The position numbers and the translations under genes are program-made. Under the pieces are notes generated by a model. That model did no database searches. It was not told where the DNA came from and worked only from the letters and a program-made list of their open reading frames with translations. Positions 35,158 through 42,827 of a stretch of 64,000 nt of DNA are shown here, in pieces (positions within the stretch are counted from its first letter, which is position 1; every line of letters begins with the position of its first letter). Source of the DNA: Collinsella sp. (GTDB taxonomy: Bacteria; Actinomycetota; Coriobacteriia; Coriobacteriales; Coriobacteriaceae); the NCBI GenBank assembly GCA_019419545.1, contig DXZT01000035.1, positions 1 through 64,000 on the forward strand. Direction: 5' to 3'.

Positions 35158-35865
35158 GTGTTGCCAATCCATAGCCAATCCAGCCATCATCTTCGCGAAG
35201 GCGGACGTCAGGAAAAGCTCGGCTTGAGCTCGGTCGGACGCGGTCTGTGGGGCATCATTCAGGCTCAGGGGGTCTCCTTGTCTTCTTCGGTCGCAACCTG
35301 AATGATAGGGACGGCCCCTTCTCTCTTTCCCCTTCGTTTTCGACGCGTCACCCTCTCGGCGGGCTTAAGGCTCGCGCTCGCGGGTGCAGGGGCTACGCCC
35401 AAACCCCAAAAACGTAACGCCGTGCTCGAAGCGTTTCCGGACGTCAGCGTAATCTCAAATCCCGTTCGTCAACTCATGGGCAAGCCACCTGAGACTACTC
35501 ATTTCTCCTACTGGCAATGAAGACCTGCGACCTGCAGTTTTGCAAACTGCTTGAAAGCCACCTGCGTTGATTCACTTCCTATTGCAGCTGGCGGCTTGCA
35601 CGCGAAAAGGTATTTAAGTTTCAAAACGGGCGTTTTCGGCGCTATCGAGCCTCCAAAGGCATCCCGCCGCGCCCTTTGGGACAAAAACAAAAACTCAAAG
35701 CCCTGAGTTCGAAAATAGTTTTTGGAGTTGTCCCGACTTTTGTCCCCGAAGCCGACGAAACGCGACAGGGTGTCACCTGGCGGCACTCGATTCGAGACGG
35801 CACCGAAAACTGGATGCAACCGGAATGACGGGACGGCAGAACCGAAGCCATCGAGTGGGGATAGA
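35158..35865. other. gene-poor region between the IS remnant and the ribosomal operon
   Basis: About 700 bases. ATCATTCAGG (35254-35263) and CCTGAATGAT (35297-35306) form an inverted repeat with a 33-base gap. Remaining frames in both strands have no recognisable features. No RNA gene was recognised. Confidence 0.45.
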
Positions 35866-35898
35866 AAAAGGCCCGGGTGCTGTGGCATCCGGGCCTTT
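35866..35898 (-). terminator. terminator of the S10 operon
   Basis: Stem GGCCCGGGTGC/GCATCCGGGCC, followed on the minus strand by TTTTT. It sits 27 bases after the rplX stop, so the operon ends here instead of continuing into rplE. Confidence 0.88.
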
Positions 35899-35924
35899 GC
35901 TAGCAACTTGATGTTGCGGGCAGC

Positions 35925-36230
35925 TTAGAACTTGTGGCCGCACTTCTTGCAGACGCGCAGCTTGTTCTTGCCGTCCTTCTCGTGACCGACGCGGGTAACC
36001 TTACCGCACTCGGGGCAGACGAGATTGACGTTGGAGGCGTCGATGGGAGCCTCCTGCGAAACGATGCCGCCCTGCTGGTTGGCAGCGTTGGGCTTGACGG
36101 CCTTCTTGACGACCGAAACGCCCTCGACAACGACCTTGTTCTCGGCGGGGAGAGCACGCAGGATAACGCCCTGCTTGCCGCGATCCTTACCAGAGAGAAC
36201 CTGGACCTTATCGCCCTTCTTGATATACAT
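35925..36230 (-). CDS. rplX: 50S ribosomal protein L24
   Basis: A 101-residue L24 starting MYIKKGDKVQVLSGKDRGKQG (KOW motif). The C-terminus has a zinc-ribbon, CPECGK...CKKCGHKF, as in many bacterial L24 proteins. Thirteen bases after rplN. It is the last gene of the operon. Confidence 0.97.
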   Translation of the reverse strand: MYIKKGDKVQVLSGKDRGKQGVILRALPAENKVVVEGVSVVKKAVKPNAANQQGGIVSQEAPIDASNVNLVCPECGKVTRVGHEKDGKNKLRVCKKCGHKF

Positions 36231-36243
36231 ATATCTCCCCTAA

Positions 36244-36612
36244 CTACAGGGTCTCGGGAGCGAGCGAGACGATCTTCATGTACTTCTTGTCACGAAGCTC
36301 GCGAGCGACAGGCCCGAAGATACGGGTGCCGACGGGCGAACCATCGTTGTTGATGACAACGCAGGCGTTCTCATCAAAGCGAATGTAGGAGCCATCCTTG
36401 CGGCGGATCTCCTTAACGGTGCGAACGACGACGCAACGGACAACGTCCTTCTTCTTGACGTTGGCGCCAGGGGTAGCCTCCTGGACAGCACCGATGAACA
36501 CATCGCCGATGCCTGCATAACGACGCTTGGAACCGCCAAGCACCTTGATGCAGCGAATCTTGCGAGCGCCGGAGTTGTCGGCGACGTTCAGCATGGTTTG
36601 CATCTGAATCAT
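36244..36612 (-). CDS. rplN: 50S ribosomal protein L14
   Basis: A 122-residue L14, full length, with NVADNSGARKIRCIKVLGGS and VRTVKEIRRKDGSYIRFDEN. Separated from rpsQ by about 118 bases, a larger gap than elsewhere in this operon. Confidence 0.98.
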   Translation of the reverse strand: MIQMQTMLNVADNSGARKIRCIKVLGGSKRRYAGIGDVFIGAVQEATPGANVKKKDVVRCVVVRTVKEIRRKDGSYIRFDENACVVINNDGSPVGTRIFGPVARELRDKKYMKIVSLAPETL

Positions 36613-36730
36613 GGTAGATGTTCCTCCGAACTAAGAACCGAAGAGAGGTGCGCAGCCTTTATACGGCCCGTGGTATGCAAGCCAGGCATACGCACATCTT
36701 CGGAAACGTACAAGTCGTAAGAGCGACTGC

Positions 36731-36991
36731 TTATTTAGCGCGCTCGACGACCTCGATGAGGCGCCAACGCTTCATCTTGGACATAGGACGGGTCTCCATA
36801 ACGCGGACGGTATCGCCCACGCCAGCCGTGCACTCCTCGTCGTGAGCGTGCAGCTTCTTGGAGCTGGTCATCATCTTGCCGTACTTGGGGTGACGCTTGC
36901 GCTCGGTGATGGTGACAACAATGGTCTTGGCACCGGAGACGGAGGTAACGACACCCGTACGGACCTTACGCGAGTTACGCGAATCAGTCAT
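36731..36991 (-). CDS. rpsQ: 30S ribosomal protein S17
   Basis: An 86-residue S17 with RKVRTGVVTSVSGAKTIVV and TVRVMETRPMSKMKRWRLIE. Follows rpmC by 16 bases. Typical length. Confidence 0.97.
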   Translation of the reverse strand: MTDSRNSRKVRTGVVTSVSGAKTIVVTITERKRHPKYGKMMTSSKKLHAHDEECTAGVGDTVRVMETRPMSKMKRWRLIEVVERAK

Positions 36992-37007
36992 GTTCTCTCC
37001 TTAGGTC

Positions 37008-37223
37008 CTACTCGGCGACAGCGGACTTCTCCGCTGCGATCTCGCGGGCGCGCTGCTCCGTGAGGACGCGAGCGATGTCCTTCTTCACGGTGTTGACGCG
37101 AGCGGTGTTGTCCAGCTGGCTGGTGGCCATCTGGAAACGAAGGTTAAAGAGCTCGGCGCGCATTTCCTTCAGCTTCTCAACGAGCTGAGCGTCCGAGAGC
37201 TCACGAATCTCTGCGGGCTTCAT
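37008..37223 (-). CDS. rpmC: 50S ribosomal protein L29
   Basis: A 71-residue L29 with KPAEIRELSDAQLVEKLKEM and ELFNLRFQMATSQLDN. Start ATG overlaps the rplP stop by one base (TAATG), so translation is coupled. Confidence 0.97.
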   Translation of the reverse strand: MKPAEIRELSDAQLVEKLKEMRAELFNLRFQMATSQLDNTARVNTVKKDIARVLTEQRAREIAAEKSAVAE

Positions 37224-37726
37224 TAGTTCTCCTCCTTGGCGGCGGCGGCGTCCTCAGCAGCCCACTTGGCCTCGAGAGCGGCCTCCTCAGCCATCTCCTT
37301 CTCGATGCGCTGCTCAGCGTTCTTAGCAGCAACAATCTTGGTCTTGATGGGAAGCTTGTGCTGTGCAAGACGCAGAGCCTCGCGAGCGACCTCCTCGGGC
37401 ACGCCCTTGACCTCGAACATGATGCGGCCGGGCTTGACGACGGCCACCCACTCCTCGGGGTTACCCTTACCAGAACCCATGCGAGTCTCGGCAGGCTTCT
37501 TGGTGATGGGCTTATCGGGGAAGATCGTGATGTAGACACGACCGCCACGCTTCATGTAGCGGGTCATGGCAATACGAGCGGCCTCGATCTGACGGTTGGT
37601 GATCCAATGGGCCTCGAGAGCCTGGATACCAAACTCGCCGAAATGCAGCTCGGTATTACCCTTGGCCTGGCCCTTCATGGAGCCACGCTGCACCTTGCGG
37701 TGAAGAATACGCTTAGGGGCAAGCAC
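37223..37726 (-). CDS. rplP: 50S ribosomal protein L16
   Basis: A 167-residue L16. The core (HRKVQRGSMKGQAKGNTE, FGEFGIQALEAHWITNRQIE, KPAETRMGSGKGNPEEWVAV) is normal. The C-terminus carries a roughly 30-residue alanine/glutamate-rich extension beyond the usual length of about 137. Start overlaps the rpsC stop by one base. Confidence 0.97.
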   Translation of the reverse strand: MLAPKRILHRKVQRGSMKGQAKGNTELHFGEFGIQALEAHWITNRQIEAARIAMTRYMKRGGRVYITIFPDKPITKKPAETRMGSGKGNPEEWVAVVKPGRIMFEVKGVPEEVAREALRLAQHKLPIKTKIVAAKNAEQRIEKEMAEEAALEAKWAAEDAAAAKEEN

Positions 37727-38436
37727 TACTGACCCCTCCTCTCGGAGTTACGACGACGAGGACGGGAAGAGCCCTCGAGTGCAGGGTTGGGAACAGGCTG
37801 GCCCGGGAGCTTCTCGCCCAGGTAGATCCAGACCTTCACGCCGCAAGCGCCCATGGTGGTGCTGGCGACAGCCGTGCCGTAGTCGATCTTGGCACGGAGG
37901 GTGTGCAGAGGCACGCGACCCTCGCGGTACCACTCACGACGGCCCATCTCGGCACCGCCGAGACGACCGGAGCACTGGATACGGATGCCCTTAGCGCCGG
38001 CCTTGCGGGCGGACTGGACAGCCTTGCGCATAGCGCGACGGAAGGCAACGCGGCCCTCGAGCTGCTCGGCGATAGACTGAGCAACGAGGTTGGCGTCGAG
38101 CTCGGGGCGCTTGATCTCGACAACGTCGACGGAGAGCTGGCCCTTGGAGACGCCAGCGACCTTCTCGAGCTCGGTGCGGAGGGTATCGATCTCGGCACCC
38201 TTCTTACCGATGACAACGCCGGGGCGAGCGGTGAGGATAATGACCTTCACCTTGTCGCCAGCGCGCTCGATCTCGACGCGGGAGACAGCTGCGCGGGAAA
38301 GACGCTTCTCGAGGTACTTGCGGATCTCGAGATCGTTACCGAGGGTCTTAGCGTAATCCTTCTCTGCGAACCAGCGGGAGCGCCAGTTCTCGGTGATGCC
38401 AAGACGGAAGCCGGTGGGGTAGACTTTCTGACCCAT
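37726..38436 (-). CDS. rpsC: 30S ribosomal protein S3
   Basis: A 236-residue S3 with KH domain (ARPGVVIGKKGAEIDTLRTE) and the C-terminal block GRLGGAEMGRREWYREGRVP. Six bases after rplV. Full length. Confidence 0.98.
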   Translation of the reverse strand: MGQKVYPTGFRLGITENWRSRWFAEKDYAKTLGNDLEIRKYLEKRLSRAAVSRVEIERAGDKVKVIILTARPGVVIGKKGAEIDTLRTELEKVAGVSKGQLSVDVVEIKRPELDANLVAQSIAEQLEGRVAFRRAMRKAVQSARKAGAKGIRIQCSGRLGGAEMGRREWYREGRVPLHTLRAKIDYGTAVASTTMGACGVKVWIYLGEKLPGQPVPNPALEGSSRPRRRNSERRGQ

Positions 38437-38442
38437 ACAGCT

Positions 38443-38814
38443 TTACGCCTCCTTTCGAGGAGCAACGACGACGGTGATGTGGGAAGTACGCTTCAGAATA
38501 CGAGAAGCGGAACCCTTGGCGCGGGGACGGATGCGCTTAAGCGTCGGACCCTCGTCAACATAGGCAGCGGCGACAACCAGGTTGTCGGCACGCAGACCGT
38601 TGTTGTTCTCGGCGTTCGCAACGGCGGAACGGAGAACCTTCTCGACATCCACGGCGACGGCGCGGTCGCAGAAGTGGAGGATGTCGAAGGCCTGAGCGAC
38701 AGGCTTGCGGCGGATCAGATCGACCACCAGGCGGGCCTTGCTGGGGGAAACACGCACGTACTTAGCGACGGCGCGAACCTCGGTGGCCTCAGTTTCAATA
38801 GACTTAGTTGCCAT
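38443..38814 (-). CDS. rplV: 50S ribosomal protein L22
   Basis: A 123-residue L22 with AVAKYVRVSPSKARLVVDLI and GPTLKRIRPRAKGSASRILK. Fourteen bases downstream of rpsS. The C-terminal HITVVVAPRKEA is typical of the family. Confidence 0.98.
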   Translation of the reverse strand: MATKSIETEATEVRAVAKYVRVSPSKARLVVDLIRRKPVAQAFDILHFCDRAVAVDVEKVLRSAVANAENNNGLRADNLVVAAAYVDEGPTLKRIRPRAKGSASRILKRTSHITVVVAPRKEA

Positions 38815-38828
38815 TTACGGTTAACCCC

Positions 38829-39089
38829 CTATTTGGCCTTGTGGCCACGGAACGTACGAGTCGGCGCGAACTCGCCGAGCTTGTGACCAACCATGGACTC
38901 GGTAACATACACGGGCACATGCTTGCGGCCGTCGTGGACGGCGATGGTGTGACCAACCATCTCGGGGAAGATGGTGGACGCGCGGGACCAGGTCTTCACG
39001 ACGTCCTTCTTGCCAGCCTCGTTCATCGCGGTGATACGCGAGAGAAGGCGAGTCTCCACGAACGGGCCCTTTTTGAGACTTCTGCTCAT
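38829..39089 (-). CDS. rpsS: 30S ribosomal protein S19
   Basis: An 86-residue S19, MSRSLKKGPFVETRLLSR onward, with HDGRKHVPVYVTESMVGHKL and GEFAPTRTFRGH. Complete. Confidence 0.98.
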   Translation of the reverse strand: MSRSLKKGPFVETRLLSRITAMNEAGKKDVVKTWSRASTIFPEMVGHTIAVHDGRKHVPVYVTESMVGHKLGEFAPTRTFRGHKAK

Positions 39090-39121
39090 AAGTGCTTTCT
39101 CCTAAAACTCGGTATCCGAAA

Positions 39122-39952
39122 TTACTTCTTACGGCGACGAATGATGTGCTGGTTCGAGACCTTCTTCTTCTTGCGCGTACGAAGGCCCTTCGTCGGCTTA
39201 CCCCAGGGGGTAACAGAGGGACGACCAGAGGTGTGGTTCTTGCCCTCGCCACCGCCGTGCGGGTGGTCGACAGGGTTCATGACGGTACCGCGGACGGTCG
39301 GGCGCACGTTCATGTGACGCTTACGGCCGGCCTTGCCGATGACGATGTTGGAGTGATCGGCGTTGCCGACCTCACCGACGGTGGCGCGGCAGGTAACGAG
39401 GATGCGGCGCATCTCGGAGGAAGGCATACGGACGATAGCGTACTTGCCCTCCTTACCCATCAGCTGGCAGGAGTTACCGGCGGAACGGGCGATAGCGGCG
39501 CCCTTGCCCGGCTGGAACTCGACGGCGTGGATGAGCGTACCGACGGGGATGTCGGCGAGGGGCAGAGCGTTGCCCGGCTTGATGTCGGCGTCAGAACCGG
39601 ACATGATGGTCTGACCGACCTCGAGGCCCTTGGGGGCCAGGATGTAGCGCTTCTCACCGTCAGCGTAGTGCAGCAGAGCGATGCGAGCGGAACGGTTCGG
39701 ATCGTACTCGATCGTGGCAACCTTGGCGGGCACGCCGTCCTTGTTGCGCTTGAAGTCGATCACGCGGTAACGACGCTTCACGCCGCCGCCCTGGTGGCGG
39801 GTGGTGATGCGGCCGTTGTTGTTACGACCGGCCTTCTTGGGCAGGGGCTCGAGAAGAGACTTCTCGGGCTTGGTGCAGGTGATCTCGGAGAAGTCGGAGA
39901 TCGTCTGCCAACGCCTACCAGCGGAGGTCGGCTTAAGGTGCTTTACAGCCAT
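39122..39952 (-). CDS. rplB: 50S ribosomal protein L2
   Basis: A 276-residue L2 with the conserved GRNNNGRITTRHQGGG and NPVDHPHGGGEGK. The start at 39952 gives the usual MAVKHLKPTSAGRR; a longer frame to 40027 has no site. Unusually for a gene inside the S10 operon there is a 180-bp gap before it with a promoter-like TATAAAAT and a leader motif. Confidence 0.97.
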   Translation of the reverse strand: MAVKHLKPTSAGRRWQTISDFSEITCTKPEKSLLEPLPKKAGRNNNGRITTRHQGGGVKRRYRVIDFKRNKDGVPAKVATIEYDPNRSARIALLHYADGEKRYILAPKGLEVGQTIMSGSDADIKPGNALPLADIPVGTLIHAVEFQPGKGAAIARSAGNSCQLMGKEGKYAIVRMPSSEMRRILVTCRATVGEVGNADHSNIVIGKAGRKRHMNVRPTVRGTVMNPVDHPHGGGEGKNHTSGRPSVTPWGKPTKGLRTRKKKKVSNQHIIRRRKK

Positions 39953-40032
39953 TACAATCCCTTTCAATAGGAATCCGTTAGCCATCGCAGACAGGGATTC
40001 GAGGTTCTGCCTCGGGTGCGATGACACCGGAC

Positions 40033-40064
40033 GTATACACGGTTCCGGGCGTGTCCATTTTATA
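40033..40064 (-). promoter_or_regulatory. rplB leader: TATAAAAT next to shared GGAYACGCCCG motif
   Basis: On the minus strand TATAAAAT (40064-40057) is followed directly by GGACACGCCCGGAACCGTG (ending near 40038). ACACG and CGTGT can pair around an 8-base loop. The same motif precedes rplC and rpsL. It suggests an internal promoter and a common 5' leader hairpin. Confidence 0.6.
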
Positions 40065-40131
40065 CGCCCAAAACCTTGAGCTCTCGCCTCCCCTAGTTGG
40101 GAGGCATGAGCTCACTCAACAGCAGCGAGTC

Positions 40132-40419
40132 TTAGGCCTGGTTGCCAAAGACCTCGATGGTGTCGCCCTCGGCCAGCGTGACGATGGCCTTCTTCCAAGA
40201 ACGGGTCTTGCCGGCGACATAGCGCACGCGCTTGGTCTTGGGCTTGACCGTCAGGGTGTTCACGCGAACGACCTTGACGCCGAAGATCTCCTCGACTGCG
40301 TCCTTGATCTGATACTTGTTAGCATCCTTGGCGACCTCGAACGTGTACTTGTTCAGCTCCATGCCGGAGAAGGAACGCTCGGACACGATCGGACGGATGA
40401 TGATCTCGTGGGCGGTCAT
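40132..40419 (-). CDS. rplW: 50S ribosomal protein L23
   Basis: A 95-residue L23 starting MTAHEIIIRPIVSERSF, with KYTFEVAKDANKYQIKDAVE and KRVRYVAGKTRSWKKAIVTL. One base after rplD. Complete. Confidence 0.97.
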   Translation of the reverse strand: MTAHEIIIRPIVSERSFSGMELNKYTFEVAKDANKYQIKDAVEEIFGVKVVRVNTLTVKPKTKRVRYVAGKTRSWKKAIVTLAEGDTIEVFGNQA

Positions 40420-41046
40420 TTATGCAAGCACCTCCCCGAAGTGAGCGGCGATGTCGGCGGGCATCAGCACGGCGTTGTTGTTGACGAGATCGTAGGTGTT
40501 GGCCTCGTCGGCAGTGATGATGAACGTCTTGGGAATGTTGCGGAACGACAGGTAGGCGTTGACGTCCTCATCGCGAACGATGATGGTCAGACGCTTGCCC
40601 TCAAGGCCGAGAGCCTTGAGCATGGCGACGGCAGCCTTGGTGGAAGGCTTCTCGAAGCCGTAGTCGTCGACGAGCACGAGCTCGCCATCGGCCAGCTTGG
40701 CGGACAGCGCGGAGCGCATAGCCAGCTTGACCTCCTTGTTGTTCATACGCTTAGCGTAGGAACGGGGCTTGGGGGCGAAGACAACGCCACCGTGACGCCA
40801 CTGGGCAGCACGGATGGAACCCTGGCGGGCACGGCCGGTGCCCTTCTGACGCCAAGGCTTCTTGCCGCCACCGGAAACCTCAGAGCGGCCCTTAGCGGAC
40901 TGGGTGCCCTGACGCCAAGAGGCCATCTGGCACTTGACGATGTGGTGCATAACGTGGATGTTCGGCTCGATGCCGTACACCTCAGCGGCGAGCTCGGCCT
41001 CGGCGACCTTCTTGCCCTCGCTGTTCTTTACTTCAAACTTTGCCAT
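40420..41046 (-). CDS. rplD: 50S ribosomal protein L4
   Basis: A 208-residue L4 with GRSEVSGGGKKPWRQKGTGR and ARQGSIRAAQWRHGGVVF, the rRNA-binding loop. C-terminal Rossmann-like domain complete. Forty-six bases after rplC. In E. coli this protein autoregulates the S10 operon; no such site was recognised here. Confidence 0.98.
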   Translation of the reverse strand: MAKFEVKNSEGKKVAEAELAAEVYGIEPNIHVMHHIVKCQMASWRQGTQSAKGRSEVSGGGKKPWRQKGTGRARQGSIRAAQWRHGGVVFAPKPRSYAKRMNNKEVKLAMRSALSAKLADGELVLVDDYGFEKPSTKAAVAMLKALGLEGKRLTIIVRDEDVNAYLSFRNIPKTFIITADEANTYDLVNNNAVLMPADIAAHFGEVLA

Positions 41047-41092
41047 TTAAGTGTTCTCCTTGGTATGACGCTGGGCTAAATGGGCTGGGCCC

Positions 41093-41713
41093 TTAGGCCA
41101 TACGGATGGCGACGAGACCATTCTTGGCACCCGGGACAGCGCCCTTGACCAAGATGAGGTTCTGCTCGGCATCGATGCGGACAACGGAAAGGTTCTTGAC
41201 GGTAACGCGCTCGTTACCCATGTGACCGGCCATCTTGACGCCCTTGAGGACGCGCGCAGGATAGGCGCACTGACCGATAGAACCGGGGTGACGCTGGAAG
41301 TGAGAACCATGCGTCATAGGACCGCGGCGCTGACCCCAGCGCTTGATGCGACCCTGGAAGCCCTTACCCTTGGAGGTACCGATGACGTCGACCTTCTCGA
41401 CATCAGCGAAATCAGCGACGGTGACGACCTCGCCGACCTTGTGCTCCTCGCCGTTCTCGACGCGGACCTCACGAAGGAAGCGGACAGGCTCGACGCCAGC
41501 CTTGGCGAAGTGACCAGCCATGGGCTTGTTCACGTTCTTGGCCTTGATGTCGCCGAAACCGATCTGGACGGCGTCATAGCCGTCGGTTGCCTGAGTTTTA
41601 ACCTGCGAGACAGCGCAGGGGCCAGCCTGGATGACCGTGACGGGAACGACGTTGTCGTCCTCGTCCCAAACCTGGGTCATGCCAATCTTGCGGCCGAGAA
41701 TCATGCTGATCAA
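41093..41713 (-). CDS. rplC: 50S ribosomal protein L3
   Basis: A 206-residue L3 with MILGRKIGMTQVWDED and GFQGRIKRWGQRRGPMTHGS. The start is either TTG at 41713 (MISMILGRKIG, matching the usual length) or ATG at 41704; neither has a strong ribosome binding site. It is the first gene of this operon because rpsJ, normally before it, is found 14 kb away next to fusA. Confidence 0.96.
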   Translation of the reverse strand: MISMILGRKIGMTQVWDEDDNVVPVTVIQAGPCAVSQVKTQATDGYDAVQIGFGDIKAKNVNKPMAGHFAKAGVEPVRFLREVRVENGEEHKVGEVVTVADFADVEKVDVIGTSKGKGFQGRIKRWGQRRGPMTHGSHFQRHPGSIGQCAYPARVLKGVKMAGHMGNERVTVKNLSVVRIDAEQNLILVKGAVPGAKNGLVAIRMA

Positions 41714-41897
41714 GATATGATCCCAACTCTCGCGTGGTCTTGGGACAATGCGTACACCACCGAGCGTACGCCCCTAGAGGACCACTACTTACACGACGTG
41801 CTCCCCAGCCTTGTATTTCGCCCGGACTACCTGACAACCCTATTAAGCAGGCATTTTGTCCAGCCAGAATACTCCCCTGGTTACACACAGCTGATTA

Positions 41898-41921
41898 GTA
41901 TACACGGCTGCGGGCGTATCC
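41898..41921 (-). promoter_or_regulatory. rplC leader motif GGATACGCCCG
   Basis: Minus-strand GGATACGCCCGCAGCCGTG followed by TATAC, 185 bases before rplC. Pairing of ATACG with CGTGT around an 8-base loop is conserved with the rplB copy through a G-U pair. No obvious -10 box abuts it here. Confidence 0.55.
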
Positions 41922-41980
41922 ATCGAGATTCATATTTCACTCACATTGTTTACGCAGGTAAAGTGCGTGGAGTCGCCTGG

Positions 41981-42117
41981 GCTTGGCAGAGGGGCGGCGA
42001 AATATATTAAGTTTCCTGCTCTACAGTCCTGCGCAAGACGGAAAGCACATTAAGTGCTTTCCTTTGCGTGCGGAACTCGCGACAAACTTAATATATTTCG
42101 CCGCCCCTCTGCCAAGC
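41981..42117. repeat. long hairpin element, copy 1 (69-nt conserved core)
   Basis: A 34-bp perfect inverted repeat (41981-42014 and 42084-42117) encloses a 69-nt core (42015-42083). The core is the same as in copies 2 and 3 except for its first base, and contains an inner hairpin GGAAAGCAC-ATTAA-GTGCTTTCC. The stem sequence (GCTTGGCAGAGGGGCGGCGA onward) is unrelated to those of the other copies beyond the last six bases AAGTTT. It lies between the phosphatase stop and the rplC leader. Confidence 0.93.
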
Positions 42118-42161
42118 TCGGGAGACGACACGTTAATGTCTGCTAAACCTTGCTCGCTCAG

Positions 42162-42788
42162 CTAATTACTTTGTTGAGGGTCCACTATTTGCTGGAGGGA
42201 AAACTTGCATTGCATTGGCTCGCCTTCTGCTTGTGGCTTTTCCTCGTCAAAATCGAAGATCATGATGGCGCAGTTGGGGAGTTTTGTTGGGAGCTCAAAG
42301 TCCGCTGGGGCGGCAGCCTTGATGAATTGGCGGCTGGCGCTGCCGTGGCTTACTGCTAGGAGGGTTTCGATGCCCTCGGAGCCCATGAGATTGGTGAGGG
42401 TGCCTACCATACGTTCTTGCAGCGCGCGGCTTCCTTCTCCTCCGAAGGGGACCAAATCCTCGCCCGGATCCCAGACGTCGGTGGGTAGCGCGTCGTGGGG
42501 GCCTTCTTCGAAGGTGCCGTAGCAGCGCTCGATGATGCCTTCGCAGGGCTCGACTGCTGCGTCCGGGCCGAGGAGTTCGCATGCGACGAGCTGAGCTGTG
42601 TCCATGGCTCGGCCTAAGGGCGAAGAGACCACTTTGTCGGGGACAACGTCGTGGCTCTTGAGCCATGCGGCTGCCATTCCCGCCTGTTTACGGCCCAGGT
42701 CGGTTAACGGTGAATCACAGCGACCCTGGACCAGCTTTTTGACGTTGAATTCCGTCTGGCCGTGGCGGAGTAGGTATAGGCGCTTCAT
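42162..42788 (-). CDS. histidine phosphatase (phosphoglycerate mutase-like)
   Basis: A 208-residue histidine phosphatase. The catalytic H9 is in LYLLRHGQTEFN; R and E residues appear in SPLGRAMDTAQ and IIERCYGTFEEG, and the second histidine in LAVSHGSASRQF. GGGGAGAGC precedes the ATG. Such proteins act on phosphosugars, nucleotides or other phosphoesters; the substrate cannot be told. Single gene. Confidence 0.9.
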   Translation of the reverse strand: MKRLYLLRHGQTEFNVKKLVQGRCDSPLTDLGRKQAGMAAAWLKSHDVVPDKVVSSPLGRAMDTAQLVACELLGPDAAVEPCEGIIERCYGTFEEGPHDALPTDVWDPGEDLVPFGGEGSRALQERMVGTLTNLMGSEGIETLLAVSHGSASRQFIKAAAPADFELPTKLPNCAIMIFDFDEEKPQAEGEPMQCKFSLQQIVDPQQSN

Positions 42789-42827
42789 GCTCTCCCCTTC
42801 TGCATAACTTGCTTTATCGGCACAACC

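Noticed and set aside
41981..42117. Copy 1 hairpin as an ordinary rho-independent terminator of the phosphatase gene
   Set aside because: The stem is far too long, encloses a conserved 69-nt core and is not followed by a T run.
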